Shown piece by piece: positions 17,880 to 25,998 of a DNA stretch of 64,000 nt. A model generated the notes under the pieces. That model was not told the origin of the DNA. It searched no databases and worked only from the letters and a program-made list of their open reading frames with translations. The DNA is from Planctomycetota bacterium (GTDB lineage Bacteria > Planctomycetota > JAJSAM01). Both the position numbers and the translations under genes were made by a program. Position 1 is the stretch's first letter; every line of letters starts with the position of its first letter. The DNA lies in the NCBI GenBank assembly GCA_024274785.1, contig JAJSAM010000060.1:62001-126000 (forward strand), given 5' to 3'.

Positions 17880-18156
17880 CTCGGGAATGGAGCGCCAGGA
17901 CAGCCCGGATGGAGTGTCCGTGGATCGGGCGCCCCCGCCCCGCAAGGCTTCGATTCCACAGTCCGGGGACAGCCTTTACGCCGCCCGGATCCCATGGGGG
18001 GGTGGTGAAACATTTTGTTCGCCAATCGAAACGTATCGTTCCGCCCCCCCCCACCACTCCAAGCCGGTTCATCTCTGTATCCTGTTCTCCATCATCTACT
18101 TACAAATGAACCACCCATTCGGCATCATCCTTGCTTTGGAAAGGGCAGGAGGAGCG

Positions 18157-18561
18157 ATGAAAATCGCCGTACCACTCTTCGACAGTGTCGTGGCCCCTCG
18201 CTTCGGGTTCGCGGTTCATTTCCTCGTCGCCGAGGTCGTTGACCGCGAGGTGACCCGAACCGATCACATCACGATCACTGCCCCCGACTGGCACGGCCGC
18301 CTGGCCGAACTGAAGGGCCATGGTGTCAGCGTCCTCCTCTGTGGAGGCTTCAACCGGCGGTTCGATCCCCTCGCGGAAGACCTGGGGATCCTGGTGATCG
18401 CCGGCCTGGCGGGTGATGCGGACGTCACCGTGGCGGCCTACGCCCGAGGAGAGGAGCTACCCGTCCTGCTCCGCTGCCGCTTTCGGGAGCGGGGTGGATC
18501 CGACGGTGGCCGTGGCGGAGGCCGCGGCCGTGGTCGGTGCCGATGCAAAGGGCTCGCCTGA
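18157..18561 (+). CDS. NifX/NafY-family protein with Gly-Arg tail
   Basis: 134 residues. MKIAVPLFDSVVAPRFGFAVHFLV and the following VLLCGGFNRRF, VIAGLAGDADV match the dinitrogenase Fe-Mo-cofactor-binding fold. The C-terminus is a Gly/Arg-rich tail (GGRGGGRGRGRCRCKGLA) whose final codons lie inside a copy of the dispersed repeat, so the tail may have been created by repeat insertion. Strong ribosome site AGGAGGAG. Family members bind metal clusters or act in cofactor trafficking; no nitrogenase genes are present. Confidence 0.75.
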   Translation: MKIAVPLFDSVVAPRFGFAVHFLVAEVVDREVTRTDHITITAPDWHGRLAELKGHGVSVLLCGGFNRRFDPLAEDLGILVIAGLAGDADVTVAAYARGEELPVLLRCRFRERGGSDGGRGGGRGRGRCRCKGLA

Positions 18562-18710
18562 AAGAAATGCGACCGTTGCACCGAGAGCGCCGCCGCGCCC
18601 GAGAAAGCAAGGCGCGAGAAGGGCGCAACCTTGCTGGTTTCAACCGACGAGCAACAAGGCGTGGCGGGATGCGGCGGCCCTCGAATGCAGCGGGTATTCC
18701 AGACGGGTCC
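18550..18710 (+). repeat. Dispersed ~150-bp repeat, copy 1
   Basis: Begins GGGCTCGCCTG and ends CAGACGGGTCC, imperfect inverted ends. The core GGTTTCAACCGACGAGCAAC is at 18636-18655, and CCCTCGAATGCAG lies near the 3' end. Other copies or pieces are at 13431, 28428 (reverse), 32617, 43646 (reverse) and 46517. It contains the last 12 nt of the NifX-like gene. Confidence 0.75.
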
Positions 18711-18730
18711 AAAGAGAGAAGGAGGCATCC

Positions 18731-19030
18731 ATGCCTGGTTTCGACAGAAGGGGACCGAGAGATAACGGTCCTCGCAGGAGAGGGCGCCGCGGATGGTGCG
18801 GCAGGTCCGGGAACGAGAAGAAGGAGGACGGCGAGGTCGCCTTCGGCACCGGTCGAGAAGGCGAGCGCCGGGGAGGCGGCCGGGGCAGGTGCATTCGCGG
18901 ACGCGGCGGTCGTGATACCGGACCTGCCCGTGATCGCGGGCAGGGGCGCGGGCAGGTACGTGGGCGCGGCGTGGGCCGCGGCCGACAGCACTTGGAGCAG
19001 GTGAAAGGAAACGAGCAGAATGAACGCTGA
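18731..19030 (+). CDS. DUF5320-like small Gly/Arg-rich protein
   Basis: 99 residues starting MPGFDRRGPRDNGPRRRGRRGWCG, which echoes the MP-x-DRTGP-x-G-x-GP...G-x-C opening of DUF5320-type proteins often encoded beside NifX-family genes. The remainder is extremely Gly/Arg-rich. GGAGGC precedes the ATG, and the gene overlaps the next NifX-like start by 11 nt. Function unknown; low-complexity composition limits confidence. Confidence 0.5.
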   Translation: MPGFDRRGPRDNGPRRRGRRGWCGRSGNEKKEDGEVAFGTGREGERRGGGRGRCIRGRGGRDTGPARDRGQGRGQVRGRGVGRGRQHLEQVKGNEQNER

Positions 19031-19511
19031 TACGACAAGGACGATCGCGATTGCCGCCGAAGACGACAGGGGACTCGACGGAGAGGTGAGCCATCACTTC
19101 GGCCGGTGTCTCGCCTATGTCCTGGCCGAGGTGAAAGCCGGACAGGTCGTCTCGACCAGGGTACGGATGAACCCCCACTGCGAGGCCCATGTGCCCGGCC
19201 AGATGCCGACCTTCATCCGGGACCTGGGTGCCGACGTGATCCTCGCCGGCGGGATGGGGCCCCGGGCCGTGCAGATGTTCCAGCAGTTCGGCATGGAGGT
19301 GGCGACCGGCGCCGTCGGCAACATCGGCCGGGTGCTCGACGCCTATCTCGCGGGCCAGCTCAAGGGCATCGTGCCCTGCTCTCACGACCACCCGGGCAGT
19401 TGTGGAGACCACAGCGCCCACGAACCGTCCGTCCACCATCCAGTGGATCACCGCGCCATGCCGGGTTGCACCGGAGAGGTCCACGACCCTCGAGACACGA
19501 ACCGACGATAG
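19020..19511 (+). CDS. NifX-family (MTH1175-like) protein
   Basis: 163 residues: TIAIAAEDDRGLDGEVSHHFGRCLAYVLAEV, then ADVILAGGMGPRAVQMFQQFGMEV and GNIGRVLDAYLAGQL, the typical single-domain dinitrogenase Fe-Mo-cofactor binding fold. The tail is rich in His and Cys (CSHDHPGSCGDHSAH), suggesting metal binding. It is the second NifX-like gene of this small cluster and the third in the window. Confidence 0.85.
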   Translation: MNADTTRTIAIAAEDDRGLDGEVSHHFGRCLAYVLAEVKAGQVVSTRVRMNPHCEAHVPGQMPTFIRDLGADVILAGGMGPRAVQMFQQFGMEVATGAVGNIGRVLDAYLAGQLKGIVPCSHDHPGSCGDHSAHEPSVHHPVDHRAMPGCTGEVHDPRDTNRR

Positions 19512-19578
19512 TGCGGCGCCCTGCGATACGCACGGAGGAATGACGGCCCTGCTGATAGGATTGACGGTGGAGGCTGTC

Positions 19579-20445
19579 ATGACCGCTGCTGCCGAGGAGG
19601 ATGCCGGCCCGGCCGGAAGGGCCATCCAGTGCCTGGAAGTCTGGGGTGGAAACGACCCCGTCGAGACCGCCATTTCGGTGCCGGGCATCGACGCCTGGGT
19701 CTACGCCGCCCCGATTTCCGGTGCGGAACTGGGTGGCGACATCTACTACGTAACCATGTGTGGTGGTGGCCGGATCGCACGGTTCGCCGTCGCGGACGTG
19801 GCCGGTCACGGTCAACTGGCCGCGGACCTGGGAACGAGTCTCAGGGCACTGATGCGCAAGCACATCAACATGCTCAACCAGACGAAGTTCGCCCGTGCGC
19901 TGAACCGTGAATTCCTCAAGAGTTCCGGATCCCTCGGTTTCGCCACGGCCCTCCTGGCCACCTACTTCTCTCCTGAAGATCGCCTGATCATCTGCAATAT
20001 CGGCCATCCGGAGCCACTCTGGTACAAGGAGGCGACCGGGCAGTGGGACCTGCTTCGGGAGGAACAACCAGGCAGTCCCGGGGCGATCCTGAATGTGCCG
20101 CTCGGGGTGGTCGAGCCAACGGTCTACAGCCAGTTCTCGGTCACGCTCGAGCCCGGCGACCTGGTGCTGATCCACACGGACTGGCTCACCGAGGCAAGGG
20201 ACGAAAAGGGGAGCCGGCTCGGTGTCGAGGGCGTACTCGCGCTGCTCGGCAAGTGCGACGCCAGCCGGCCCTCGGACCTGATTCGGAGTATCCTCGACGC
20301 GGTGGAAGCTCGTGCTGAGGGGCGGAGTGCGGAGGACGACCGGACGCTCATCCTGCTCCATCACAACGGTTCCAGACCGCCCCCGCTCTCTCTCGGCGAA
20401 AAGGCCCGGATGATGATGAGGATGCTCGGCCTGCTGCGGAATTGA
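19579..20445 (+). CDS. PP2C/SpoIIE-family serine phosphatase
   Basis: 288 residues. The PP2C-type core is complete: ISGAELGGDIYYV, VADVAGHGQLAADLG, LLATYFSPEDRLIICNIGHPEPLWY, LVLIHTDWLTEARD and AEDDRTLILL, giving the Asp residues that hold the two metals. There is no membrane or sensor domain. Start chosen at ATG 19579 (GGAGG, 5-nt spacing); an in-frame ATG at 19540 has GGAGGA directly adjacent and would add 13 residues. Likely acts on an anti-sigma-antagonist or similar target encoded elsewhere. Confidence 0.8.
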   Translation: MTAAAEEDAGPAGRAIQCLEVWGGNDPVETAISVPGIDAWVYAAPISGAELGGDIYYVTMCGGGRIARFAVADVAGHGQLAADLGTSLRALMRKHINMLNQTKFARALNREFLKSSGSLGFATALLATYFSPEDRLIICNIGHPEPLWYKEATGQWDLLREEQPGSPGAILNVPLGVVEPTVYSQFSVTLEPGDLVLIHTDWLTEARDEKGSRLGVEGVLALLGKCDASRPSDLIRSILDAVEARAEGRSAEDDRTLILLHHNGSRPPPLSLGEKARMMMRMLGLLRN

Positions 20446-20489
20446 TCGGGCTGCTGCTCCCGCCGACATCTGCCGGAACTTTCTGGTAA

Positions 20490-20507
20490 TGCATGATTAT
20501 TCATGCA
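20490..20507. promoter_or_regulatory. Palindromic operator, candidate ArgR box
   Basis: TGCATGATTATTCATGCA, with 7-bp perfect arms and an AT-rich 4-bp centre, lies 37 nt before argG. It shares the TTATTCA core and 18-bp length of known ARG boxes, and the operon it precedes ends with argR. It is conspicuously AT-rich in its GC-rich setting. Confidence 0.6.
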
Positions 20508-20543
20508 AACTTCCACATCTTATTCACCACCAGGGAGCTTCCC

Positions 20544-21734
20544 ATGCGAATTGTGCTCGCATTCTCCGGTGGCCTGGACACCTCCTTCTGCGTGCCCTTC
20601 CTCGTGGAGGAGTACGGCGCCGAGGTCGTCACGGTCATCGTAAATACCGGCGGAGCGGATGCTGAAGCGCTTGCGGCCGTAGCTGCCCGGTCGCGCGCCC
20701 TCGGCGCGGTGGGCCACCGCGAAGTGGACGCCCGGACCGCGGTCTACGACGACCACATCTCGGTCCTCATTCGCGGGAACGTCCTCCGCGGCGACGTCTA
20801 TCCTCTCTCCGTGGCCGCCGAGAGAACCCGGCAGGCCATCGAGGTGGCGACGGTCGCCACGGAGGTCGACGCCGACGCCGTGGCTCACGGGTACACGGGC
20901 GCCGGGAACGACCAGGTCCGCTTCGACGTGGCCTTCCGGGCCCTGCTGCCGGACGCCGAAATCCTGACCCCGATCCGCGACCACGGGTTCACCCGCGAGC
21001 AGACGACGGCCTACCTCGCAGACCGGGGCCTGCCGGTGCCGGAGGGTTCCTCCCGTTACTCCGTCAACCGCGGCCTCTGGGGCACGACCCTCGGCGGGGA
21101 CTGGACCCTCGACCCCTGGACGGCTCCCCCATCGGATGCCTTCCCCGCTCCCGGGACGGGGGCGGGCTCCGCACCGAAAGACATCGTGTTACGCTTCGAG
21201 GATGGATTGCCGACCGCACTCGACGGGGAAGACCTCTCCGGTGTTCCGCTGGTCGAGGCGCTGGAAGAGCTCACCACGGCTCGTGGGATCGGCCACGGCA
21301 TCCACCTCGGCGAGACCGTGCTCGGCATCAAGGGGCGGATCGGTTTCACCGCCGGTCCCGCACTCCTGCTGATCCACGCGCACCGCGAACTGGAAAAACT
21401 CGTCCTCACGAAGTGGCAGTCCTTCTGGAAAGACCAGGTCGCCCGGTTCTACGGGAGCCACCTTCACGAAGGCCAGTACTTCGACCCGGTGATGCGCGAT
21501 CTGGAGGCGATGATCATCTCCTCCCAGGGACGCGTGGCCGGGGAGGTGCGCATCAGCCTCCGGCCGGGCCGTTTCGAGATCACCGGCGTGCGAAGCCCCT
21601 TTGCCTTGCACGATCCGGAGATCGCGATCTACGGCGAGGAGAACGCTCTCTGGAACGGCGCGGAGGCGCGGGCCTTCGCCAAGCTCTCCGCGATCCCGTC
21701 GTTGCTCGCCTTCCGCGCCGGAGGCCGCTCATGA
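20544..21734 (+). CDS. argG: Argininosuccinate synthase
   Basis: 396 residues. The ATP-binding PP-loop motif is AFSGGLDTSF; YTGAGNDQVRFD and SSRYSVNRGLWG are also typical. Joins citrulline and aspartate using ATP. ATG 20544 chosen because GGGAG stands six bases ahead and the protein then opens MRIVLAFSGG. First gene of the arginine operon, behind a palindromic operator. Its TGA overlaps the next ATG. Confidence 0.93.
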   Translation: MRIVLAFSGGLDTSFCVPFLVEEYGAEVVTVIVNTGGADAEALAAVAARSRALGAVGHREVDARTAVYDDHISVLIRGNVLRGDVYPLSVAAERTRQAIEVATVATEVDADAVAHGYTGAGNDQVRFDVAFRALLPDAEILTPIRDHGFTREQTTAYLADRGLPVPEGSSRYSVNRGLWGTTLGGDWTLDPWTAPPSDAFPAPGTGAGSAPKDIVLRFEDGLPTALDGEDLSGVPLVEALEELTTARGIGHGIHLGETVLGIKGRIGFTAGPALLLIHAHRELEKLVLTKWQSFWKDQVARFYGSHLHEGQYFDPVMRDLEAMIISSQGRVAGEVRISLRPGRFEITGVRSPFALHDPEIAIYGEENALWNGAEARAFAKLSAIPSLLAFRAGGRS

Positions 21735-22792
21735 TCGGCACGCGCCGCCTGACCCTCGATCGTGTCTCCTCTTCCACCAGAAACGCCGATCTGCAAAGAG
21801 AGGTGATCGTCGGCCCGGATATCCGCTGTGAAGAGGGCTACATTCTCGCGGTCCGGATCGAGCACGACAAGGCCACCTACAACCTGGTGGAGGACACGAC
21901 GGGCCGTTTCGTCCGCCTGCGAAAAGGCGAGGTCCTCGCGGGAGTGCTCGGCGTACGGAACGCCCTGCGGGGTTATGCCGGGCGCGTACCGGAGCGCCTC
22001 GCCCCCGGCGACAGGGTCCAGGTCCTCAACCTCGGCGGGGTGCTCGGCGAGTGCACCTCTTCGAACCCGGACCTGGGCGCACCCTTCACCGCCGAAGTCC
22101 TCGGGGCGGTCCTCACCTTCCCCCGCTTCGGAGACCGGGTCGGCGCACCGGCCACCATTGCCGAAGGCGCGATTCCGGTGTCGAATAAGCTCACCGGATC
22201 GCGGCCCATCATCTTCGTGGCGGGTACCTGCATGGACGCCGGGAAGACCATCGCCGCCGCCGAGATCGTGCGCGGGCTGACGCGCGCCGGGCTGCGGGTG
22301 GCCGGCGTCAAGCTCACCGGGGTTTCCCTTCGACGGGATGCGCTGGCCATGCTGGACGCCGGCGCCGTCGACGCGCTCACGTTCAACGACGCCGGAGTCG
22401 TCTCCACCCGGCAGGACGCCGTTCTCCCCGCGGCGCGCGGCCTGCTGAACCACCTCGAGGAGCAGGTGAAACCAGACGTCATCGTCGCCGAACTGGGCGA
22501 CGGCATCCTCGGTGAGTACGGCGTGGGAGACATCCTCGCCGACCGGGAACTCATGGCTCGCCGCACCGCGCTCGTGGTCTGCGCACCGGACCAGGTGGGC
22601 GCCTTTGGAGCGGTCCGCGTCCTCGATGAGGAGTTTTCACTTCGGCCCACGGTGATCACCGGCCCGGCGACGGACACGGCAGTCGGAGTGCGCTTTGTGA
22701 ACGAACGGCTCGGCCTCCCCGCGGTGAATGCCCGGCGGGACGGTGAGGAGTTGGTGGAGCGGGTACGGGAGGCGATGGCGAGACATGGCTGA
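21731..22792 (+). CDS. P-loop NTPase of unknown function inside the arginine operon
   Basis: 353 residues, not assigned. The first 150 residues look beta-rich (GYILAVRIEHDKATYNLVED; RLKGEV-like turns). From about residue 160 a MobB/BioD/CobQ-like P-loop domain begins: FVAGTCMDAGKT (Walker A at 165-173), RAGLRVAGVKLTGVSLRRD, then VIVAELGDGILGEYG, which could be the metal-binding Walker B region. Similar to DUF1611-type proteins in style, but I cannot confirm. ATGA overlap with argG and an 8-nt overlap with argC tie it tightly to arginine synthesis. No acyltransferase for the first pathway step is visible in the operon. Confidence 0.7.
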   Translation: MIGTRRLTLDRVSSSTRNADLQREVIVGPDIRCEEGYILAVRIEHDKATYNLVEDTTGRFVRLRKGEVLAGVLGVRNALRGYAGRVPERLAPGDRVQVLNLGGVLGECTSSNPDLGAPFTAEVLGAVLTFPRFGDRVGAPATIAEGAIPVSNKLTGSRPIIFVAGTCMDAGKTIAAAEIVRGLTRAGLRVAGVKLTGVSLRRDALAMLDAGAVDALTFNDAGVVSTRQDAVLPAARGLLNHLEEQVKPDVIVAELGDGILGEYGVGDILADRELMARRTALVVCAPDQVGAFGAVRVLDEEFSLRPTVITGPATDTAVGVRFVNERLGLPAVNARRDGEELVERVREAMARHG

Positions 22793-23825
22793 GCGCGGAC
22801 TCAAGGTCGTCGTGCTCGGGGCGGCGGGGTACGTCGGCGGGGAGTTGCTCCGCCTGCTCCTTCGCCACCCCGCGGTGGCGGAAGTGCGCGGGGCCTCGAA
22901 GAGCCACGCGGGGCGCGCATTCGCCGACGCCCATCCGGCGCTCCGGCACGCGGCGCCCGGGACATTCGACGAGCCCGACCCCGCGGCGGCCGGCGCCTTT
23001 GCCGACGCGGTCTTCCTGGCCCTGCCCCACGGCGAATCCCAGAAGCTGGTCACGACCGTGCTCCGGGAAAAACCGGACCTGCTCGTAGACCTGGCCGCGG
23101 ACTTCCGGGTGCGAGACCTCGATCTTTTCGAAGCGTTCTACGGTGAACATCGAGAACCGTCCCTCCCGGCCACCTTCACCTACGGCCTGGCCGATACCCT
23201 CGGGCGGAGCCTCGAGGGCGTCCGCCGGATCGCGGCCCCGGGTTGCTTCGCCACCGCCGCCCTTCTGGCACTCTGGCCCTTTGCGCAGAAGGGGGGATTC
23301 GCCCGCCCCCCCATTCTCTTCGCGGCGACCGGATCCTCCGGCTCGGGCGTTTCCCCGAAGCGCACGACGCACCACCCGGTTCGCGCCCACAACCTCTTTG
23401 CATACTCCCTGACCGGGCACCGCCACGAAGCCGAGATCATCGACCGGCTCCGGGACTGGACGGGGGATGCCGCGGCCGGGGCCACGCTGATCCCCCACTC
23501 CGCTCCGATCGTCCGCGGCATCCACCTCACCCTCTCGGGGACCCCCGCCGAACCGGTGGCCGACCCCCTCGACCTGTTGCGGAAGACCTACGCGGGGCGG
23601 CCCTTCATCCGGATCCTCACTGACCCGCCGGAACTCTCCGCGGTGGTCGGGACGAATTTCGCCCACCTCCACGCCGCGGCCCGTAAGGACGGCAGCGTGG
23701 TCGTCACGGTCGCCATCGACAACCTCGTCAAAGGGGCGGCGGGACAGGCCGTCCAGGCCATGAACCTGGCCCTCGGACTCGAGGAGACCGCGGGGCTCAC
23801 CTTCCCGGGGCTTTACCCATGCTGA
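22785..23825 (+). CDS. argC: N-acyl-gamma-glutamyl-phosphate reductase
   Basis: 346 residues. Rossmann motif VVLGAAGYVGGELLRLLLRHP, LPHGES, LVDLAADFR, and the catalytic Cys in APGCFATAALLAL. NADPH-dependent reduction of N-acyl-glutamyl phosphate. ATG 22785 overlaps the previous gene by 8 nt, and its end overlaps argD by 7 nt. Whether the acyl group is acetyl or succinyl is not evident from this enzyme. Confidence 0.92.
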   Translation: MAERGLKVVVLGAAGYVGGELLRLLLRHPAVAEVRGASKSHAGRAFADAHPALRHAAPGTFDEPDPAAAGAFADAVFLALPHGESQKLVTTVLREKPDLLVDLAADFRVRDLDLFEAFYGEHREPSLPATFTYGLADTLGRSLEGVRRIAAPGCFATAALLALWPFAQKGGFARPPILFAATGSSGSGVSPKRTTHHPVRAHNLFAYSLTGHRHEAEIIDRLRDWTGDAAAGATLIPHSAPIVRGIHLTLSGTPAEPVADPLDLLRKTYAGRPFIRILTDPPELSAVVGTNFAHLHAAARKDGSVVVTVAIDNLVKGAAGQAVQAMNLALGLEETAGLTFPGLYPC

Positions 23826-24979
23826 TCCATCCGGCCGAACTGCCCGTCTACTCCCGCTACCCGCTGCGCCCGGTGCGCGGGGAGGGCTGCACCCTATTCG
23901 ACGCGGAGGGAAACGAGTATCTCGACTTCTACGCCGGCCATGCGGTGGCTCTCACCGGCCACCGCCATCCGCGGGTCGTAGCCGCCATCGAGGAGGAACT
24001 CGGGAAGCTTCTCTTCTACTCCAACGCCCTGCCCCTCGACGTCCGGGACCGGTTCTTTTCGGTGCTCGCCGACCTGGCCCCCGAGGGGTTGGCGCATCTC
24101 TTCCTCGTGAACTCCGGCGCGGAAGCGAACGAGCAGGCGATCCACCTGGCCCGTCGCGCCACCGGCCGCAGCCGGATCGTGACCATGGCCGGCGGCTTCC
24201 ACGGGCGCACCCTGGCCACCCTCGCGGTGTCCGGCATCCCCCGCTATCGAGGAATCGCGATGGGGTCCGAAGCGGGCCGGGCGATTGCATCTTTCACGGA
24301 CGAGGTACCCCTGAACGACGCCGACCGCCTCTCGGAAACCGTGACCCGCGAAACCGCGGCGGTGCTGCTCGAACCCGTGCAGGGACTGGCGGGCGCCTTC
24401 GTCGCCGACCCGGCCTTCCTCGTCGCCGCCCGGGAGATCTGCGATCGAAGCGGCGCCGCGCTCCTGTTCGATGAGGTGCAGACCGGCTGCGGGCGGACCG
24501 GCGCGTTCACCAGGGCCCAGGCCTGCAGTGTGGCGCCGGACGCGATCACCCTCGCCAAGGGGATCGCGGCGGGACTGCCCGTCGGCGCGGTGTTGGTGAA
24601 CGAGTACCTGGCCGAAGGGCTCGGCAATGCCGACCTGGGAACCACCTTCGGCGGCGGGCCGCTCCCCTGCGCCGCCGCGGCCGCCAACCTCTCGGTGCTC
24701 ATCGATGAGAACCTGATGGGCCGCGCATCGGCTCTCGAGGCCCGCCTGCGGGCGGCGCTCGCCGAGGTCCCCGGAGTGATCGAGGTCCGGGGCGAGGGCC
24801 TCTTGCTCGGGGTCGTGCTCGACCGTCCCGCGAAGCCGGTTCGCCTCGGACTCTACGAACGCGGACTGCTGACCGGCGCGGCGATCGCCGAGGACACCGT
24901 CCGCCTCCTCCCGCCCCTGGTCCTTCGCGATGACGAAGCCGATCGCCTGGCGACGGAACTCAAGGAGGTGCTCTCATGA
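23819..24979 (+). CDS. argD: N-acylornithine aminotransferase
   Basis: 386 residues of the class III PLP aminotransferase family. Signatures are FVNSGAEANEQAIHLAR (as LVNSGAEANEQ), GGFHGRTLATL, LLFDEVQTGCGRTGAF and the PLP lysine in ITLAKGIAAGLPVGA, followed by TTFGGGPL. Converts N-acylglutamate semialdehyde to N-acylornithine. Coupled by overlaps to argC and argF'. Confidence 0.92.
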   Translation: MLIHPAELPVYSRYPLRPVRGEGCTLFDAEGNEYLDFYAGHAVALTGHRHPRVVAAIEEELGKLLFYSNALPLDVRDRFFSVLADLAPEGLAHLFLVNSGAEANEQAIHLARRATGRSRIVTMAGGFHGRTLATLAVSGIPRYRGIAMGSEAGRAIASFTDEVPLNDADRLSETVTRETAAVLLEPVQGLAGAFVADPAFLVAAREICDRSGAALLFDEVQTGCGRTGAFTRAQACSVAPDAITLAKGIAAGLPVGAVLVNEYLAEGLGNADLGTTFGGGPLPCAAAAANLSVLIDENLMGRASALEARLRAALAEVPGVIEVRGEGLLLGVVLDRPAKPVRLGLYERGLLTGAAIAEDTVRLLPPLVLRDDEADRLATELKEVLS

Positions 24980-25998
24980 GCGGACGGAACTTCCTGGCCA
25001 CCGACGACTGGACCGACGACGAGGTCGCCGGCCTGCTCTCTCTCGCCGGACGGTTGAAGCGCGGGGAGGCCCGGGGCTCCCTCGAGGGCCGGGTGCTGGG
25101 GATGGTGTACTTCAATCCATCCCTCCGTACCCGCACCTCCTTCGAGGTGGCCATGCTGCGCCACGGCGGCCACGCCGTCTGCCTCGAGCCCGGTCGCGGC
25201 ATGTGGGATCTGGAAACCCGGCCCGGAGTAGTGATGGACGAGGGCGCGGCCGAGCACATGAAGGAGGCCGCCGCGGTGCTCGGGCGCTACGTGGATGCGC
25301 TCGGCGTCCGGGCGTTTCCGACGGCGGCGACCTGGAAGGAGGCCCGGGAAGACGGGGTCGTGCGGGGCTTCGCCGAGCATGCCGGCGTGCCCGTCATCAA
25401 CCTCGAGTCCGCCCGGCGCCACCCCTGCCAGGGCCTGGCCGACGCGTTGACCCTGAGGGAACGCCTGGGCCCGGACCTCGCCGGAAAGAAGTTCACGCTG
25501 GCGTGGGCCAGCCACCCGAAAGCCCTCCCCACCGCCGTCCCGGTGAGCGCGGCCATCGCCGCCGCCCGCCTCGGGATGGAGGTCACGGTAGCTCATCCTC
25601 CCGGCTTCGACCTGGACCCGGAGGACCTGGATGCGGTCAAGACGATCGCCGGACGGTGCGGGGGATCGGTCTCGGTCACCGGCGACCTCGACGGTGCGGT
25701 CCATGGTGCGGACGCGGTCTACGCCAAGAGCTGGGGCAGTCTCCTGCACTTCGGCGACGCGGCGGCGGAGGCGGCGCTGCGTGAGCCCCGGCGGGACTGG
25801 CGGATCGATCGAACCCGGATGGAATCCACCCGCGACGGGCGCGGAATGTTCATGCATTGTCTCCCGGTGCGCCGCGGCGTCGTCGTCACCGGCGACGTGC
25901 TCGACAGTCCCTGGTCCGCGGTCGTGGATCAGGCGGAGAACCGCCTGCATGCGCAGCGCGCGCTCCTGCTCAAACTACTCGGAGGAATCGATGCCTGA
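24976..25998 (+). CDS. argF': N-acylornithine (acetyl- or succinyl-) carbamoyltransferase
   Basis: 340 residues. Carbamoyl-phosphate motif FNPSLRTRTSFE, then RRHPCQGLAD, SHPKALPTAVP, YAKSWG, HCLPVRRGV and DQAENRLHAQRA. The overall length and the GVRAFP, AKSWG and NRLHAQ blocks are those of the Xanthomonas/Bacteroides N-acylornithine enzymes, not of ordinary ornithine carbamoyltransferase. Position 92, which is Glu in the Xanthomonas acetyl enzyme and Pro in the Bacteroides succinyl enzyme, is Ala here (MDEGAAEH). As I recall, replacing that Glu by Ala in the acetyl enzyme switches it to succinylornithine. Start overlaps argD by 4 nt. Confidence 0.88.
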   Translation: MSGRNFLATDDWTDDEVAGLLSLAGRLKRGEARGSLEGRVLGMVYFNPSLRTRTSFEVAMLRHGGHAVCLEPGRGMWDLETRPGVVMDEGAAEHMKEAAAVLGRYVDALGVRAFPTAATWKEAREDGVVRGFAEHAGVPVINLESARRHPCQGLADALTLRERLGPDLAGKKFTLAWASHPKALPTAVPVSAAIAAARLGMEVTVAHPPGFDLDPEDLDAVKTIAGRCGGSVSVTGDLDGAVHGADAVYAKSWGSLLHFGDAAAEAALREPRRDWRIDRTRMESTRDGRGMFMHCLPVRRGVVVTGDVLDSPWSAVVDQAENRLHAQRALLLKLLGGIDA

